Below, one piece after another: positions 21,585 to 33,680 of a stretch of DNA of 64,000 nucleotides; positions within the stretch are counted from its first letter, which is position 1; every line of letters starts with the position of its first letter. The notes beneath the pieces were generated by a model, which saw only the letters and a program-made list of their open reading frames with translations, ran no database searches and was not told where the DNA came from. A program made the translations under genes and the position numbers. Origin of the DNA: Spiroplasma ixodetis Y32 (GTDB taxonomy: Bacteria; Bacillota_I; Bacilli_A; Mycoplasmatales; VBWQ01); assembly GCF_030316605.1 (NCBI RefSeq), contig NZ_CP127039.1:1116001-1180000 (forward strand). Direction: 5' to 3'.

Positions 21585-22460
21585 CGGACTTCTCCCCACA
21601 TGTACTTGTGGAGGAAACAATGAAATTGAATGAGTTCAACAATGCTTTTCAAACAGAACAGGATTGTTTAAAATATATAGCAAGTTTGAAGAAAAACAAA
21701 TGTATCATGTGTTCTTGAACAAGTTTGAATACTTCTAATTTAAGAAGAATAAGATGTTTGAAATGTCATCAAACATTTAGTATTCTTCATGGCACCATTT
21801 TTTACAAGTCACAAACACCTTTGAGATTTTGATTTTATCTCATCTTTAGATGAATAAACACCAAACATGGAATTACATCAACTGATGTTGCAAAAGAATT
21901 GGGTGTGACTTTGAAAACTGCTTGAAGAATGGGTCATGAAATCAGAAATCGAATTGCCAAACAAGAACATCAATTTATTGTTGAGGGCATAGTGAAAATG
22001 GATGAAATGTATCTTTCACATATGGGTTTTAAAAAACAAGGAAGATCTTTGATAAATAAAACATTAATTGTTGGGATTTATAAAAAAACAACCAATAATT
22101 TAATTGTGAAAGTAATCAAAAACGCAAAAAATAAAAATCTTTTGCAGTTTGCAAGAAACCATATTTCTTCAAAGTGTGATGTACATACTGATTCTTGAAA
22201 AGGATATCGTGATTTCAAATCACTTTTCCCTAATCACAAAACAGTTAACCATCAAGATGGTTATGTTTCAAAAATTGGCGTAAATACCAATCAAATTGAA
22301 TCAGTATGAAAACATATACGAAGAACATTTAAAACACATATCAAAGTTGCAAAACATCATGTTCATTTATATGCCAAAGAAGCTGCATATAAATTCAACA
22401 AGATACCTACTTTTGAAACTGTAATGCTATGTTTCATTTAAAAATGTGGGGAGAAGTCCG
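21585..22460 (+). mobile_element. IS1595-type element (family A), copy 3, lacking the 3' hairpin
   Basis: Runs from CGGAC to GTCCG; the sequence then changes directly to the ISLre2 gene instead of continuing into the hairpin unit present in other copies. No 8-bp duplication, so the right end was lost or recombined. Confidence 0.88.
21620..22441 (+). CDS. IS1595-family transposase, intact
   Basis: 273 residues with zinc ribbon, MDEMY, HTDSW and NQIESVW blocks. Differs from most copies by Gln to Lys just before MDEMY, Glu to Lys in GIYKK and Ser to Asn in NAKNK. Confidence 0.9.
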
Positions 22461-23014
22461 ATATTTTTTTATGATTATCTAATTCTTTATATAAATATTC
22501 AATTAATTTTTCATATTGACCATTATTAATTAAATTTTTGCAGTGATTATATTCTTTTAAATATTTTCCTTTATTTCCAGCCATTATACCAAGATATAAT
22601 GTTCTAATTAAATGGAATTTATCTAAAACAAACTGTGTACCTAAATAATCTGCTACATCTTTAATTCATCCTGCACTATCACCACAAATAATAATTTTGG
22701 CTTGCTCAATATTTTCATAAAATTTTTGACAATGCTCTTTAACAAATTCAGCAGTCTTTTTAACTCCAATTGCTGTTTTTGTTGGTCTAATAATTGCTTT
22801 TACTCTTTTATTTTGTACTTTGTGATTAATATTATCTGGATGGGTTACTATTAATCGCATAGAATGTTTTATACCCTTACGTTTAAAATTTCAAAATTTT
22901 CGATGACCATCATCAATTGCTACAAAAATAGGTTGATTTTTTTTAATTTTACTTTTACTGGATTTGCTTCAATTACTTCTAAATTTTTAAAAACTCTATG
23001 AACACGACTAACAC

Positions 23015-24396
23015 GGCATAAGTTAGTTAAGTTTACTCCTATAATTTTTAATCTAGACAGTATGATTAGTTTAAATAATTAATAGTTAAGGAGTAAAGAT
23101 GAAATATAAAGTTTATACAAGAAAAATTAAACTAGATGTTTTAAATGAATATGTAGTGATTAAAAAATTAAAAACCATTGATATTAAAACCAAATATCAA
23201 TTATCAACCAGATCATTAATTTATAATTGAGTAAAAAAATATCAAAAAAATAATAAATTAATTACTATTCATACTTTTCAAACAAATCATCAAATAGATA
23301 AAGTGAATATCAAAGATAAAAATTTAAAACTTGAAAATAAAAAACTCAAAAAGTCACTACTAAAAGAAAAAATAAAAAATGAATTTTTAAGACAAAAACA
23401 ATTCTGTGATAAAGAATTAAAAAACAATCAAAATATTTTAAATAGTAAATTATTGAAAAGTAAATGTTTTTTAATAGTTGATAAATATAGAAATAAAAAT
23501 TATGGAATTAATGACATAATTAGTTTGTTACCTATCAGTAAAGTTGCATATTATAAATGAATAAAAAACGGTAAAAAGAAATATCAAACAAAAATTGATA
23601 ATGAGTTATTAAAAGAATTAAATAAAATTGTTGTTATTAGCAACAAAGATAAAATAATTAAAATTACTAGTTTAGAAAAGGTGAGATTAGAATTAAAGAA
23701 AAACAACACCAATCTTAAATGCAGTAAAAACAGCATTATGAGGTTATTAGAAGATAATAATATCAAACTATTAACCAAACCCAAAAAACAGCGTAGAGCG
23801 AAATCTAATTCCTTAAAATCAAATTTCCAAGATTTATTAAAACGTAATTTTACCAGTAATACTTATCTTGAAAAAGTTGGCATCGATGGTACTTGATTTA
23901 AAGAATTAATTATTAATAATAAAAAAACTAAATTATTATTAGAAATTGCTACAGATATGAATAGTAATGCTATAGTTGGTTGAAAAATTAATAAAAGTGA
24001 AAATGCAATAACCATTTTAAATGTTCTTAATCAAGTAACAAAGGCAAGTCGTAAAGAACATAAAATATTTGCAACATTTATCCAGTCTGATTTAGGTTCA
24101 GGTAATACTAGTAAAATAGTTACAAATAGTTTTAATAAAAGTAAAACTTTAATTCATTCAAAAAGTTTATCAGGATTTAAAGGCAACCAAGTAAGTGAAT
24201 GTTTAAATCGCTGAATCAAAAGAGATTTTAAAATTATGTTTGGTAACAAGTTTAATAGCATTAAACATTTCACAGAAGCATTAAGAAAATTTATTAACTG
24301 ATGAAATAATGATAGAATGATTTTACGATTAAAAATGTCTCCAAACCAATTTGTACAGATTTGAAGACAAGAAAGTAAACTTATCTAACCAATGCC
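23015..24396 (+). mobile_element. family B IS, copy 5, complete and intact
   Basis: 1382 bp, inverted ends GGCATAAGTTAGTTAAGTTT and, as reverse complement, GGCATTGGTTAGATAAGTTT, flanked by CAC on both sides (3-bp target duplication) inside the ISLre2 gene. The only copy in the window with an open transposase frame. Confidence 0.93.
23099..24388 (+). CDS. family B DDE transposase, intact
   Basis: 429 residues. N-terminal helix-turn-helix (TIDIKTKYQLSTRSLIYNW), a long basic coiled coil (about residues 60-120), a second HTH-like region, then an rve-type core with GIDGTWF, FIQSDLGSGN and GNQVSECLNRWIKRDF as DDE blocks and WWNNDR..LRLKMSPNQF at the end. It resembles a fused OrfAB of IS3-type elements; the 3-bp target repeat agrees. 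Ribosome site AAGGAG. Confidence 0.85.
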
Positions 24397-24966
24397 CACT
24401 AATACCTGCTTTTTTACAAATAGCACAAATATCATGATATCTTTTTCTATCAGCAAAATATTCAATAATAGTTTGTTCAATATCTTCACCAATTCTTTTA
24501 TATTTAGGTAATTCTAGTCATTCATCAACTAAACAAACACGAACTCATTTTTGTAATTTTTCATCAAAATATTCATAAATTCTTCTTTTATAAGTTACTA
24601 ATCCATACATTATTTTTCTTGTTCGATATTGATAATCAACAATTTTATATTTCTTTTTATCTCTTGTATTTTTTATTCTTCAATCTCATTTTTTTCATTT
24701 CTTTGTTATATGTTCTAAAACTAATTTATCAATTTTTGCAATTTGTTCTCTAAAATTTCATTTATAATTAAAATTCACATTTACTTCTCCTAACTATTTT
24801 AAAAAAATCTAAATTTATTGTAAATATATTTAAAAAGTTAATTTACTTAATTATTATATAAATATATAAGTGTTATTTTAAATAAAATAAAAAATATTTT
24901 AAAAAATGCTTTCATATTTAAAATATAATAAACGATTTCAATATAATTAATAGTTATAGGTATCAT

Positions 24967-24999
24967 AAAATAAACACCTTTAATTTAGGCGTTATTTTG
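24967..24999. terminator. possible bidirectional terminator
   Basis: AAATAAACACCT and AGGCGTTATTTT arms pair with a short loop and carry A- and T-runs on the two sides. It lies in the otherwise empty 24779-25009 spacer upstream of the ISLre2 gene. Confidence 0.45.
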
Positions 25000-25009
25000 C
25001 ATTTAAAAG

Positions 25010-26167
25010 TGTAAGGTAGTACAGACATTTTGGACTATTTTCCATCTAATAAAAGTTTATCAAAATAATACATAGGAGTCATTAACCCTAATGATTTATG
25101 TGGTTTAGAATTGTTATAATATTCTTGAAAAGAATTAACTAATTTTTGAAATAAACTAAAATTACTATTTAAATATGGTTTTATTTCAAATAAATTACTT
25201 CAATTTCTATGAAATCTTTCAATCTTACCATTACTCTGTGGTGATCTAAACGGTGTAGTTTCATGAACTATACCTTTTTTATTACAAAAATTTGTAAATC
25301 AACGATTCCTTTGTGGTTTTCCACAAGATGTATTAACATATTGACTACCATTATCAGTTCTAATTCTTTTAATTTTAATTCCCAATTTTTCATAAAAATT
25401 TAAAGCATTTTTAGTAGCATTTACAATATCTCTGGTTTGTGCTTGTTCAGATGGATAACAATAAGTAATTCGAGTTTTTTCATCAATAAAATCAATAATA
25501 TATCATCTTTTACTTCCTGTTATATAATCTGATACTACTTTAATATCAGTCTGCAATAATCCATTTTCTTTTACTTCATATCTCAAATGTTTTTTCTTAA
25601 TAGTTTTTTGTGAATAAAAACCAAAACGTTTTAATCAACGATATATAGTTTTAACCAAAGGTTTTGGCAAAAAATTAAACCTAATATCATCAATATGTCT
25701 TATTAAATAACAAAATTGAAAAGCACCTATACCAAACTCTTCTTTATACTGAACAAAATAATTTATAAATTTTTCTGATAATTCCAAATTATACAAATAT
25801 TTAATATTTTTAGGTTTTGTTGATTTAAATAATAATTCTTCAAAAGGTTTATTTTTGTAGAAAATATCATAAAAACGTTTAGCTCAATAATAAAAAGTTT
25901 GCTTTGGCATATGTAATTGAGAAATTATTTCTTTACAAGAATTTTTATTTTTAAAAATAAAACAAAATTTTCTAAATTTACGATAATAAATATTAACTTT
26001 ATTAATATTTTTATCATTTTTATACTTTTCTACAAACTTGTTAAATTTATAATCAAATTTAGTAAAATCAGCACTATTAATTAAATATTTCATTTTAAAC
26101 TACACCTCAACTAATAATATAAAGTTATAAAAACTTTTATTAGTCCAAAAAGTGTGTCTAATCTACA
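25010..26167 (-). mobile_element. family C IS, copy 3, with perfect 16-bp target repeat
   Basis: ATTTTGCATTTAAAAG is present immediately left (24994-25009) and right (26168-26183) of the element. A 16-bp duplication is unusually long for IS3/IS481-like elements. Confidence 0.93.
25035..26093 (-). CDS. family C DDE transposase, intact
   Basis: 352-residue enzyme as at 9870-10928, with a few substitutions (for example near the first catalytic block) and no frameshift. Confidence 0.87.
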
Positions 26168-26249
26168 ATTTTGCATTTAAAAGCATACTTGTAAAAATAA
26201 TGAAAAATAGTACAATTTATAAGTAAAATCAAGAAAAAAAGGAGAGTTT

Positions 26250-26588
26250 ATGGAGAAAAAGGAGTTAATGAAATTAGTATCTGAAAAAACTAATTTTTAT
26301 TTAGAACACGTAGAATTAGTTTTTGATGCTATCTTTGAAGAAATTAAATATCAAAATAAACAAGAAAAATCAGTAAATATAAAAGAAATTGCAAATTTTA
26401 AAATCGTTAAGGTTCAACCAAAAAATAGAAGAAATAAAAAAAATAATAAAATAATAAAAGTAAAACCTTATAATATTATTAGGTTTCAACCAACAGAAAC
26501 TTATTTAAAAGAAATCAAAAAATATTGAAATGAAAAAGAAATGGAAGTGTCAAAATATGAAAACATGAATAAAAACAAATTTAAGTAA
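26250..26588 (+). CDS. HU-family DNA-binding protein, phage-associated
   Basis: 112 residues. The first about 90 follow the HU/IHF fold: helical MEKKELMKLVSEKT and LVFDAIFEEI, then IKEIANFKIVKVQPKNRRNKKN corresponding to the G.F....R..R arm, and RFQPTETYLKEIKK for the final helix. The conserved GF and NP residues of bacterial HU are replaced, typical of divergent phage or accessory copies. Start ATG after AAGGAGAG. A second gene starts within its 3' end. Confidence 0.75.
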
Positions 26589-26845
26589 AATAACATTAGC
26601 GTTAGCACTAACTGGTGCTACAACTGGAACAATTGGTTTAATAATTGGTTCAATAGCACATCATAAAACAAATGAATTATCTTATTATTTAGATTATGAT
26701 TATAAAGCGCACTGGGGGGGCTTCTATTTGAGCAACCCAAGTAAGTAATGAACATAAAATATTATTATATTTTAAGGAAAAACCTAAAAACGAAGATGAT
26801 ATAAAATGAAACGGAATTTATCCAAAAGGTTACTTTAATAATTAA
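26557..26845 (+). pseudogene. small membrane/secreted protein with G7 tract, frame split
   Basis: Starts MKTWIKTNLSKITLALAL with one transmembrane segment (about residues 10-32) and overlaps the HU gene. A run of seven G (26714-26720) puts the reading frame out: as written it stops soon after; with six G it continues through ASIWATQVSNEHKILLYF to a TAA at 26843. A G7 tract is striking in DNA this AT-rich. Either a slip-prone switch or an error. Its 3' end overlaps the convergent phage gene. Confidence 0.5.
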
Positions 26846-28388
26846 ATTTCAATATTAATATAAGAAATATTTTCGTTATATTTATCAAATAAATTAATAT
26901 TTTTTAAGTCTATTTCTTCTTTATCTGTTATTAATGTTAAATTATAATTTCCAGCACCAAATATTCCACTAATTTCAATCCGATTTAAGTTATTAATCGG
27001 ATTTTCAATTTGTAATTCAAATTGACTATTATTGTCAATTTGTAAAATTTCTTTGTAAAATTCTAACTTTGAAAATAACTGTGATTTGTTTGAACCATAT
27101 AAATTTAAACCATTTTCAATTTTATTTTTATCAATAATTGCTCTTGTAAAATATTTTCCATATTCGCCATTGCCTAGTGTTCAATCAGCGGGAATTAATG
27201 ATGGTGGAATATTATTGCTTTCTAATTCGTTTGTAATAGATAATCAATTAAATTGATTATCATCAAGTTTAAATAATTGATTTTGACTAATATCATTATT
27301 TTTTAATTTAATATTATTAATATCACTAAAATCAAAATACTCAGACTTTAATATTACTTTTGAATCTTTAAATTCTCAAATTTTATCAGGTTTAGAATGG
27401 ATTGGATTGGATGTTAATTCAAAATAATAAGGTAGCAATATTTTATAATCATCATTTAAGCCTTTATTAATCGACATAGTTGAATAAATATTATTGGATA
27501 ACATAAGAACTATTTGTTTAAATAATTCAACTTGTGGTAATTTTACATAATTTGGATAATCTAATTTTCATTGTTTAAATAAATTTGTAATAACATCATC
27601 GGGCTTTTGACCTTCAAATTTTGCTCTTAATTTTGCAATATCTTGAGCAAGTTGTGATGGGTCAAAACCATCAAAGTTTCTATTATAAGTATATGTATAA
27701 GTTAGCATATCTAATAATACTTTTTGTAAACTATCAATTGGTTGTTTGTCGTTTATTTCAATTTCTACATCTTTAAAATTTTTTGATAATTCAATGACAA
27801 TACTTCTACTTGAATAAGGTGGATTAGGGTCTTGATGACTATATAAAACATACTGTTGGTTTGCTACCATTAAAAAATCAGGTAAATCACTTGGTATTGG
27901 GTTTGTTCCATCATAATTACCAATATTAGTACTTGTTAATCTTGCATTATTAAAAATTTCTTTTCTTGTTTCAGTTCCACCACCAATTGCAATTAAATCT
28001 AAAACTGATTTTTCTTGTCCAATAAATTGTTTTGCTAAATTTCATGGTAAGATTTGTTCACTAAATCATTGTTGTAATATTCTAACTTTTGGTTGAGTTT
28101 CAATAGGCATTGATAACAAGGGAAATGCTATCTTATCTTTAATAAATAACTTTGGGTATACTTCCCCATATTGTTAACTTCACCAAGTACCTTTATATTG
28201 CCAAAAATCATGCTTCTAGGGGCTTTGATTTTTAAACCAATTACTTTTGTATCTTTATCTAATGGTTTTTGCAATTTAATAATGATTGGATAACCATCTC
28301 TTGTTTTAAAATCTTTAATTTTAATAATAGTAATACTTTTAGTACTTCTTGTTTTTGGATTTTGATAAGGTTGTGAATAATTATTAAT

Positions 28389-29329
28389 CGGACTTCTCCC
28401 CACATGTACTTGTGGAGGAAACAATGAAATTGAATGAGTTCAACAATGCTTTTCAAACAGAACAGGATTGTTTAAAATATATAGCAAGTTTGAAGAAAAA
28501 CAAATGTATCATGTGTTCTTGAACAAGTTTGAATACTTCTAATTTAAGAAGAATAAGATGTTTGAAATGTCATCAAACATTTAGTATTCTTCATGGCACC
28601 ATTTTTTACAAGTCACAAACACCTTTGAGATTTTGATTTTATCTCATCTTTAGATGAATAAACACCAAACATGGAATTACATCAACTGATGTTGCAAAAG
28701 AATTGGGTGTGACTTTGAAAACTGCTTGAAGAATGGGTCATGAAATCAGAAATCGTATTGCCAAACAAGAACATCAATTTATTGTTGAGGGCATAGTGCA
28801 AATGGATGAAATGTATCTTTCACATATGGGTTTTAAAAAACAAGGAAGATCTTTGATAAATAAAACATTAATTGTTGGGATTTATGAAAAAACAACCAAT
28901 AATTTAATTGTGAAAGTAATCAAAAACGCAAAAAGTAAAAATCTTTTGCAGTTTGCAAGAAACCATATTTCTTCAAAGTGTGATGTACATACTGATTCTT
29001 GAAAAGGATATCGTGATTTCAAATCACTTTTCCCTAATCACAAAACAGTTAACCATCTTGATGGTTATGTTTCAAAAATTGGCGTAAATACCAATCAAAT
29101 TGAATCAGTATGAAAACATATACGAAGAACATTTAAAACACATATCAAAGTTGCAAAACATCATGTTCATTTATATGACAAAGAAGCTGCATATAAATTC
29201 AACAAGATACCTACTTTTGAAACTGTAATGCTATGTTTCATTTAAAAATGTGGGGAGAAGTCCGTAGATAGGCTTTTCTCAGCATTTATGCGATAAAATT
29301 TAAAAATAGTACATAAAGGGAGAAAAGCC
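28389..29329 (+). mobile_element. IS1595-type element (family A), copy 4
   Basis: Perfect 8-bp target duplication TTATTAAT at 28381-28388 and 29330-29337. The interrupted gene is restored in frame when IS and 3' hairpin are removed together. Confidence 0.94.
28424..29245 (+). CDS. IS1595-family transposase, intact
   Basis: 273 residues, consensus-like; Gln to Leu in NHLDG and Ala to Asp in LYDKEA are its particular changes. Ribosome site GGAGGAAACA. Confidence 0.9.
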
Positions 29330-29779
29330 TTATTAATAATATATAAATTATCAATATTATTTTCAGTTAATGGTTCATTAATAGATACAGCATATAACTT
29401 AAATTGATTTAGTAAATTTATTTCTTGAAATATTAAATTTTTAATATCAGTCATACTATATTCAATTGTATTATCATTAATATTTGTACTTGCTCTTTGA
29501 TTTAATTGCATAGTAAAATCCGATGTTTCAACAGCAGTAGTTTTTAAAACTTTTTCAATATCAATAAATCCGATTTTAATAGTATTCGCTGAAAATTTTA
29601 AACTATTATTTTCATTATTTTTAAATAAACGTTCAATTTCATAAATATAAATTGTTCTTTTTTTAAATTCATCGTATGTTTTATTAATATCTGGGTCACT
29701 AGTAGCACCCATCATATTAGTAAAGTCATAAGGAATATTATCAATTAAATAATCATTTTCTACTTCTGCTTGATTAAGT

Positions 29780-31018
29780 TTAGTTTGTTTCTGTGGAAAA
29801 TTTGTTTGTGGTTTGTTGTTGTTTTGATTGTCCATTGTTCTCTCCTATTAATTGGTTATTTTCGGGATTAAATAATTTTAATTTAACATTTAAATTATTA
29901 ATTTCTTGTTTATCATTAATATTAAATGTTTTACTATTTAATAAATCTTTATCTAAACGTACTAATCTTTGAATAAATTTAAGAATATCAATATTAAATT
30001 GTCATAATTTTTGCTCAATATAATTAATCGTTGAAATATTTACCGCTGTACTTTCAGGAACTGATTGTTGTGCAGATTTCTTTTGACTTGGAATATGAAT
30101 ACCACAACGTTTAAATATTTCATTAACATTTCAATCGTATATATCAGTTAAATTTTTACCTTTAAAATTACTACTTGTCATATTAATATTTTCATTTTGT
30201 TCGTTACTATCTCCACCACTTTTAAAAATATAATTTTTAGTAACTAATATTCTTATAGCATCTTCTAACGAATCTTTTACATTACCATAAGTTTGATCAA
30301 AAATAAATTTTGGTGAGTTTAAAATAGTATCTAAAACAATTTGTTCATAAATAACATCTAATGCTTTAATTTTATCCATTACTTTATTACAATCTGCTAA
30401 TTCATTTGCTTTATTTCGCATAATTGCTATTGGTATATAGTTAATATTTAGTGTTTGTTCTTGTGCTAAATTAGGGTTATTAATGAATGATTTAAAGTCT
30501 AGTGAAAATTGTTTTTTATTATCATTAACACTATAAATTGCACGATTAATAGTTACTTGTTCATTATTTAATGTATAAACTTCAAATAATCTTACAGTTT
30601 GTGCATTTTGTTCATAACTATCATAAAAAATAGTACATTGAATTAATTTACCAGTAATATCATATACTCTTTGTTGTATATCAACTACTTGAAAATATAA
30701 ATCATCATTAGCAATAAAAATTAAATAACTACTAATTCCTAATTTACTTAATTTAAAAATAGAATTTCAATTTTTTCTATAAAATTCTTGTTTAATTAAA
30801 TATTGTTTAATAGTTTCATTATTAATATCTAATGGAGCATTATATAAATTAGCATTATTTTCTGCTACAAAATCAGTAAAATATGTTTCATGATTAAAAT
30901 CATTAAAACCAAAATAAATTAAAATAGAAGCATGTGTACTTTTACCTTTTAAAAAAGTTAATTTAGTTTTTTCTTCATTATTAGTACTTTTATCTCTTCT
31001 TAAAAATCTACCTAACAT
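29780..31018 (-). CDS. phage portal-like protein
   Basis: 412 residues, intact. IPIAIMRNKANELADCNKVMDKIKALDVIYEQI resembles the P.....N.......K..ID..N segment of SPP1/PBSX-type portal proteins; near the end TAVNISTINYIEQKLWQFNIDIL, FIQRLVRLDKDLL and LKLFNPENNQLI match the order of a portal's crown region. Function of the family: the dodecameric gate for DNA packaging. This is motif reading, not a search. Start ATG at 31018 after AAAAGGTGGTGAA. It overlaps the following gene by 56 bp, with an AGGAGAG site inside it. Confidence 0.5.
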
Positions 31019-31037
31019 AATATTCACCACCTTTTTT

Positions 31038-31160
31038 TTAAAATATTTGATTAATTTTTAATATTATTTTTACAATGATAAATATAATTAAACCTGCTGT
31101 TGCTGATGATAAAATTACTCCAATTAAACCTAAAATAATTTTTATAATTTTAAAAAACAT
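31038..31160 (-). CDS. small single-span membrane protein, 40 aa
   Basis: MFFKIIKIILGLIGVILSSA... one transmembrane helix, no Trp or acidic residues. It lies 19 bp upstream of the portal-like gene, with AGGAATAAT before its start. Similar in type to other tiny membrane proteins in the phage blocks. Confidence 0.55.
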   Translation of the reverse strand: MFFKIIKIILGLIGVILSSATAGLIIFIIVKIILKINQIF

Positions 31161-31164
31161 AATA

Positions 31165-31531
31165 TTATTCCTGTAATTCTTCTAATTTTCATACATTACC
31201 TTTTAAATTACCTTTTACAGTATAAATAGTAATCCATTTTGCATGTTGAACTGATAAAATTACTATATTAGCACTATCATTAAAGGTTTGTATTTGTACA
31301 CCAGCAATTTTTTTATCAGTTATAATAAATTCTTGAATAGTATAAACTGGATTATATATACTTCAAGAATAATAAACTCTATAATGTTTATTCTCTTGAA
31401 AATCATAAGTAATTTGTCAATTATCTCATTTATTTTTTTCTCTTGTTCCTACTTCTTTTCATTGTGGAGTACTTGGTGTTGGATTATTTTTTAATTCAAT
31501 ATCTCATTCATTTTCAGTAATTTCATTTGTT
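31165..31531 (-). pseudogene. phage gene, 3' part, cut by family B IS
   Basis: Open frame of about 121 codons ending LEELQE, rich in aromatic residues and beta-strand pattern (HYRVYYSWSIYNPVYTI, NIVILSVQHAKWITIY). Five bases before the small membrane gene. The 5' part is not found beyond the IS at 31532. Family unknown; virion protein possible. Confidence 0.5.
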
Positions 31532-32915
31532 GGCATAAGTTAGTTAAGTTTACTCCTATAATTTTTAATCTAGACAGTATGATTAGTTTAAATAATTAAT
31601 AGTTAAGGAGTAAAGATGAAATATAAAGTTTATACAAGAAAAATTAAACTAGATGTTTTAAATGAATATGTAGTGATTAAAAAATTAAAAACCATTGATA
31701 TTAAAACCAAATATCAATTATCAACCAGATCATTAATTTATAATTGAGTAAAAAAATATCAAAAAAATAATAAATTAATTACTATTCATACTTTTCAAAC
31801 AAATCATCAAATAGATAAAGTGAATATCAAAGATAAAAATTTAAAACTTGAAAATAAAAAACTCAAAAAGTCACTACTAAAAGAAAAAATAAAAAATGAA
31901 TTTTTAAGACAAAAACAATTCTGTGATAAAGAATTAAAAAACAATCAAAATATTTTAAATAGTAAATTATTGAAAAGTAAATGTTTTTTAATAGTTGATA
32001 AATATAGAAATAAAAATTATGGAATTAATGACATAATTAGTTTGTTACCTATCAGTAAAGTTGCATATTATAAATGAATAAAAAACGGTAAAAAGAAATA
32101 TCAAACAAAAATTGATAATGAGTTATTAAAAGAATTAAATAAAATTGTTGTTATTAGCAACAAAGATAAAATAATTAAAATTACTAGTTTAGAAAAGGTG
32201 AGATTAGAATTAAAGAAAAACAACACCAATCTTAAATGCAGTAAAAACAGCATTATGAGGTTATTAGAAGATAATAATATCCCAAACTATTAACCAAACC
32301 CAAAAAACAGCGTAGAGCGAAATCTAATGCCTTAAAATCAAATTTCCAAGATTTATTAAAACGTAATTTTACCAGTAATACTTATCTTGAAAAAGTTGGC
32401 ATCGATGGTACTTGATTTAAAGAATTAATTATTAATAATAAAAAAACTAAATTATTATTAGAAATTGCTACAGATATGAATAGTAATGCTATAGTTGGTT
32501 GAAAAATTAATAAAAGTGAAAATGCAATAACCATTTTAAATGTTCTTAATCAAGTAACAAAGGCAAGTCGTAAAGAACATAAAATATTTGCAACATTTAT
32601 CCAGTCTGATTTAGGTTCAGGTAATACTAGTAAAATAGTTACAAATAGTTTTAATAAAAGTAAAACTTTAATTCATTCAAAAAGTTTATCAGGATTTAAA
32701 GGCAACCAAGTAAGTGAATGTTTAAATCGCTGAATCAAAAGAGATTTTAAAATTATGTTTGGTAACAAGTTTAATAGCATTAAACATTTCACAGAAGCAT
32801 TAAGAAAATTTATTAACTGATGAAATAATGATAGAATGATTTTACGATTAAAAATGTCTCCAAACCAATTTGTACAGATTTGAAGACAAGAAAGTAAACT
32901 TATCTAACCAATGCC
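31532..32915 (+). mobile_element. family B IS, copy 6
   Basis: Complete ends; flanks GTT and CAT do not form a target repeat, and the two sides belong to different sequences (phage gene left, repeat R right), so a rearrangement occurred here. Confidence 0.9.
31616..32907 (+). pseudogene. family B transposase, frameshifted
   Basis: One C has become CCC at 32281-32283, a +2 shift just before the catalytic core; otherwise like 23099-24388. Confidence 0.88.
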
Positions 32916-33347
32916 CATTCGATTCAATATTTATTTAATTTGCGTTAAGCAAATTAATATTTTAATTGAACCTGCACCGCTCAATTTTTTTTACAAGTTT
33001 GAAATTTATTTTCTCGCCCAAAAATTTTTTCAAAAAAAATAAAAAATAAAACCAACACTTGCTCACTGGGGAGTGGCAAGGTTCGTTAAATAAAGAATAG
33101 AATTAATACAATAGGTCCCTACAACAGGTCTATATATACTAGTTTCCAATTCGCTCCCACCCCAAGAATTACCATTTCTGGTTAGTATATTTTATTAGGC
33201 ATCATCAACTTATTATTTATTCATGCAAGTCCAAATGCTAGCTACTATTTTTAACAACTGTGTTGTAATTCACTGTTTTAGTTCTCTAACACGTGTTGAT
33301 AATAGTGTTAAAGAGGTTTATTAAAAATTTTAAAATTTTACAATTAC
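32916..33347 (+). repeat. structured non-coding repeat R, copy 3
   Basis: Starts in the middle of the repeat at CATTCGATTC (the first about 100 bp are lost at the IS border) and then follows copy 1 to the terminal hairpin. The stem equivalent to the TTCG hairpin of copy 2 is recognisable but more decayed. Confidence 0.6.
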
Positions 33348-33378
33348 AAAAAAAGACAAGATTATTTCTTGTCTTTTT
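33348..33378 (+). terminator. terminator at the edge of repeat R
   Basis: AAAAAGACAAG / CTTGTCTTTTT stem with a 6-nt loop; functional-looking on both strands. Confidence 0.75.
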
Positions 33379-33555
33379 CCTTAATAATAACTTTGAGAAT
33401 AATTTTTATTTTATTTTTTAAATGTATATTTTTTAAAATACGTCGAATATAAATTTAAGGGTAAAAGAGAGTAATTTTGTCTAATTTTCATTATTTTTTA
33501 AATAATTCATTTTTGGAAATAAGTTACTAATATAATAATTAATTATTTCGTAAAT

Positions 33556-33583
33556 TTGACAACCGCCCAATATGATGTATAAT
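33556..33583 (+). promoter_or_regulatory. consensus promoter for lipoprotein gene
   Basis: TTGACA (33556-33561), 16-bp spacer, TATAAT (33578-33583): the best sigma-70-type promoter in the window. It implies a leader of about 90 nt before the start codon. The 33379-33555 stretch upstream holds no gene. Confidence 0.8.
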
Positions 33584-33680
33584 GTTAATTAGATTCATTT
33601 CAATATTATGTTTAGAAGTAATTCTAAATTGTGGTTATTGTATTTGTAGTTCAAAAGTCATATTATTGGAGGTACTATAT

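Larger units (their letters stand above)
22461..24778 (-). pseudogene. ISLre2/UPF0236-family transposase, split by IS and 3'-truncated
   Basis: Starts with GTG at 24778 after TTAGGAGAAGTAAAT. Removing the family B element at 23015-24396 and one CAC repeat joins KKAGISG to VSRVHRVF in frame. The protein shows the conserved UPF0236 N-terminus (LVTYKRRIYEYFDE, LPKYKRIGEDI) and the core VAIDDGHRKF, IICGDSAGW, FVLDKFHLIR. The C-terminus is missing at the family A junction at 22460. The fragment at 51-403 is its closest relative here. Confidence 0.85.
26842..29835 (-). pseudogene. large phage virion-like protein, split by IS and frameshifted
   Basis: Removing the family A element and one copy of the TTATTAAT repeat joins DNLYI to INNYSQPY in frame, giving a protein of roughly 680 residues that starts MDNQNNNKPQ within the 3' end of the portal-like gene. 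A further frameshift lies near 28140-28170 (after NNMGKYTQ). No domain recognised; position after a portal-like gene suggests a structural role. Ends INIEI. Confidence 0.55.

Noticed and set aside
28259..28456. ORF crossing the IS border on the minus strand (MKSIVELIQ...)
   Set aside because: Arises from the IS end read backwards; the real phage frame is recovered by removing the IS and its target repeat.
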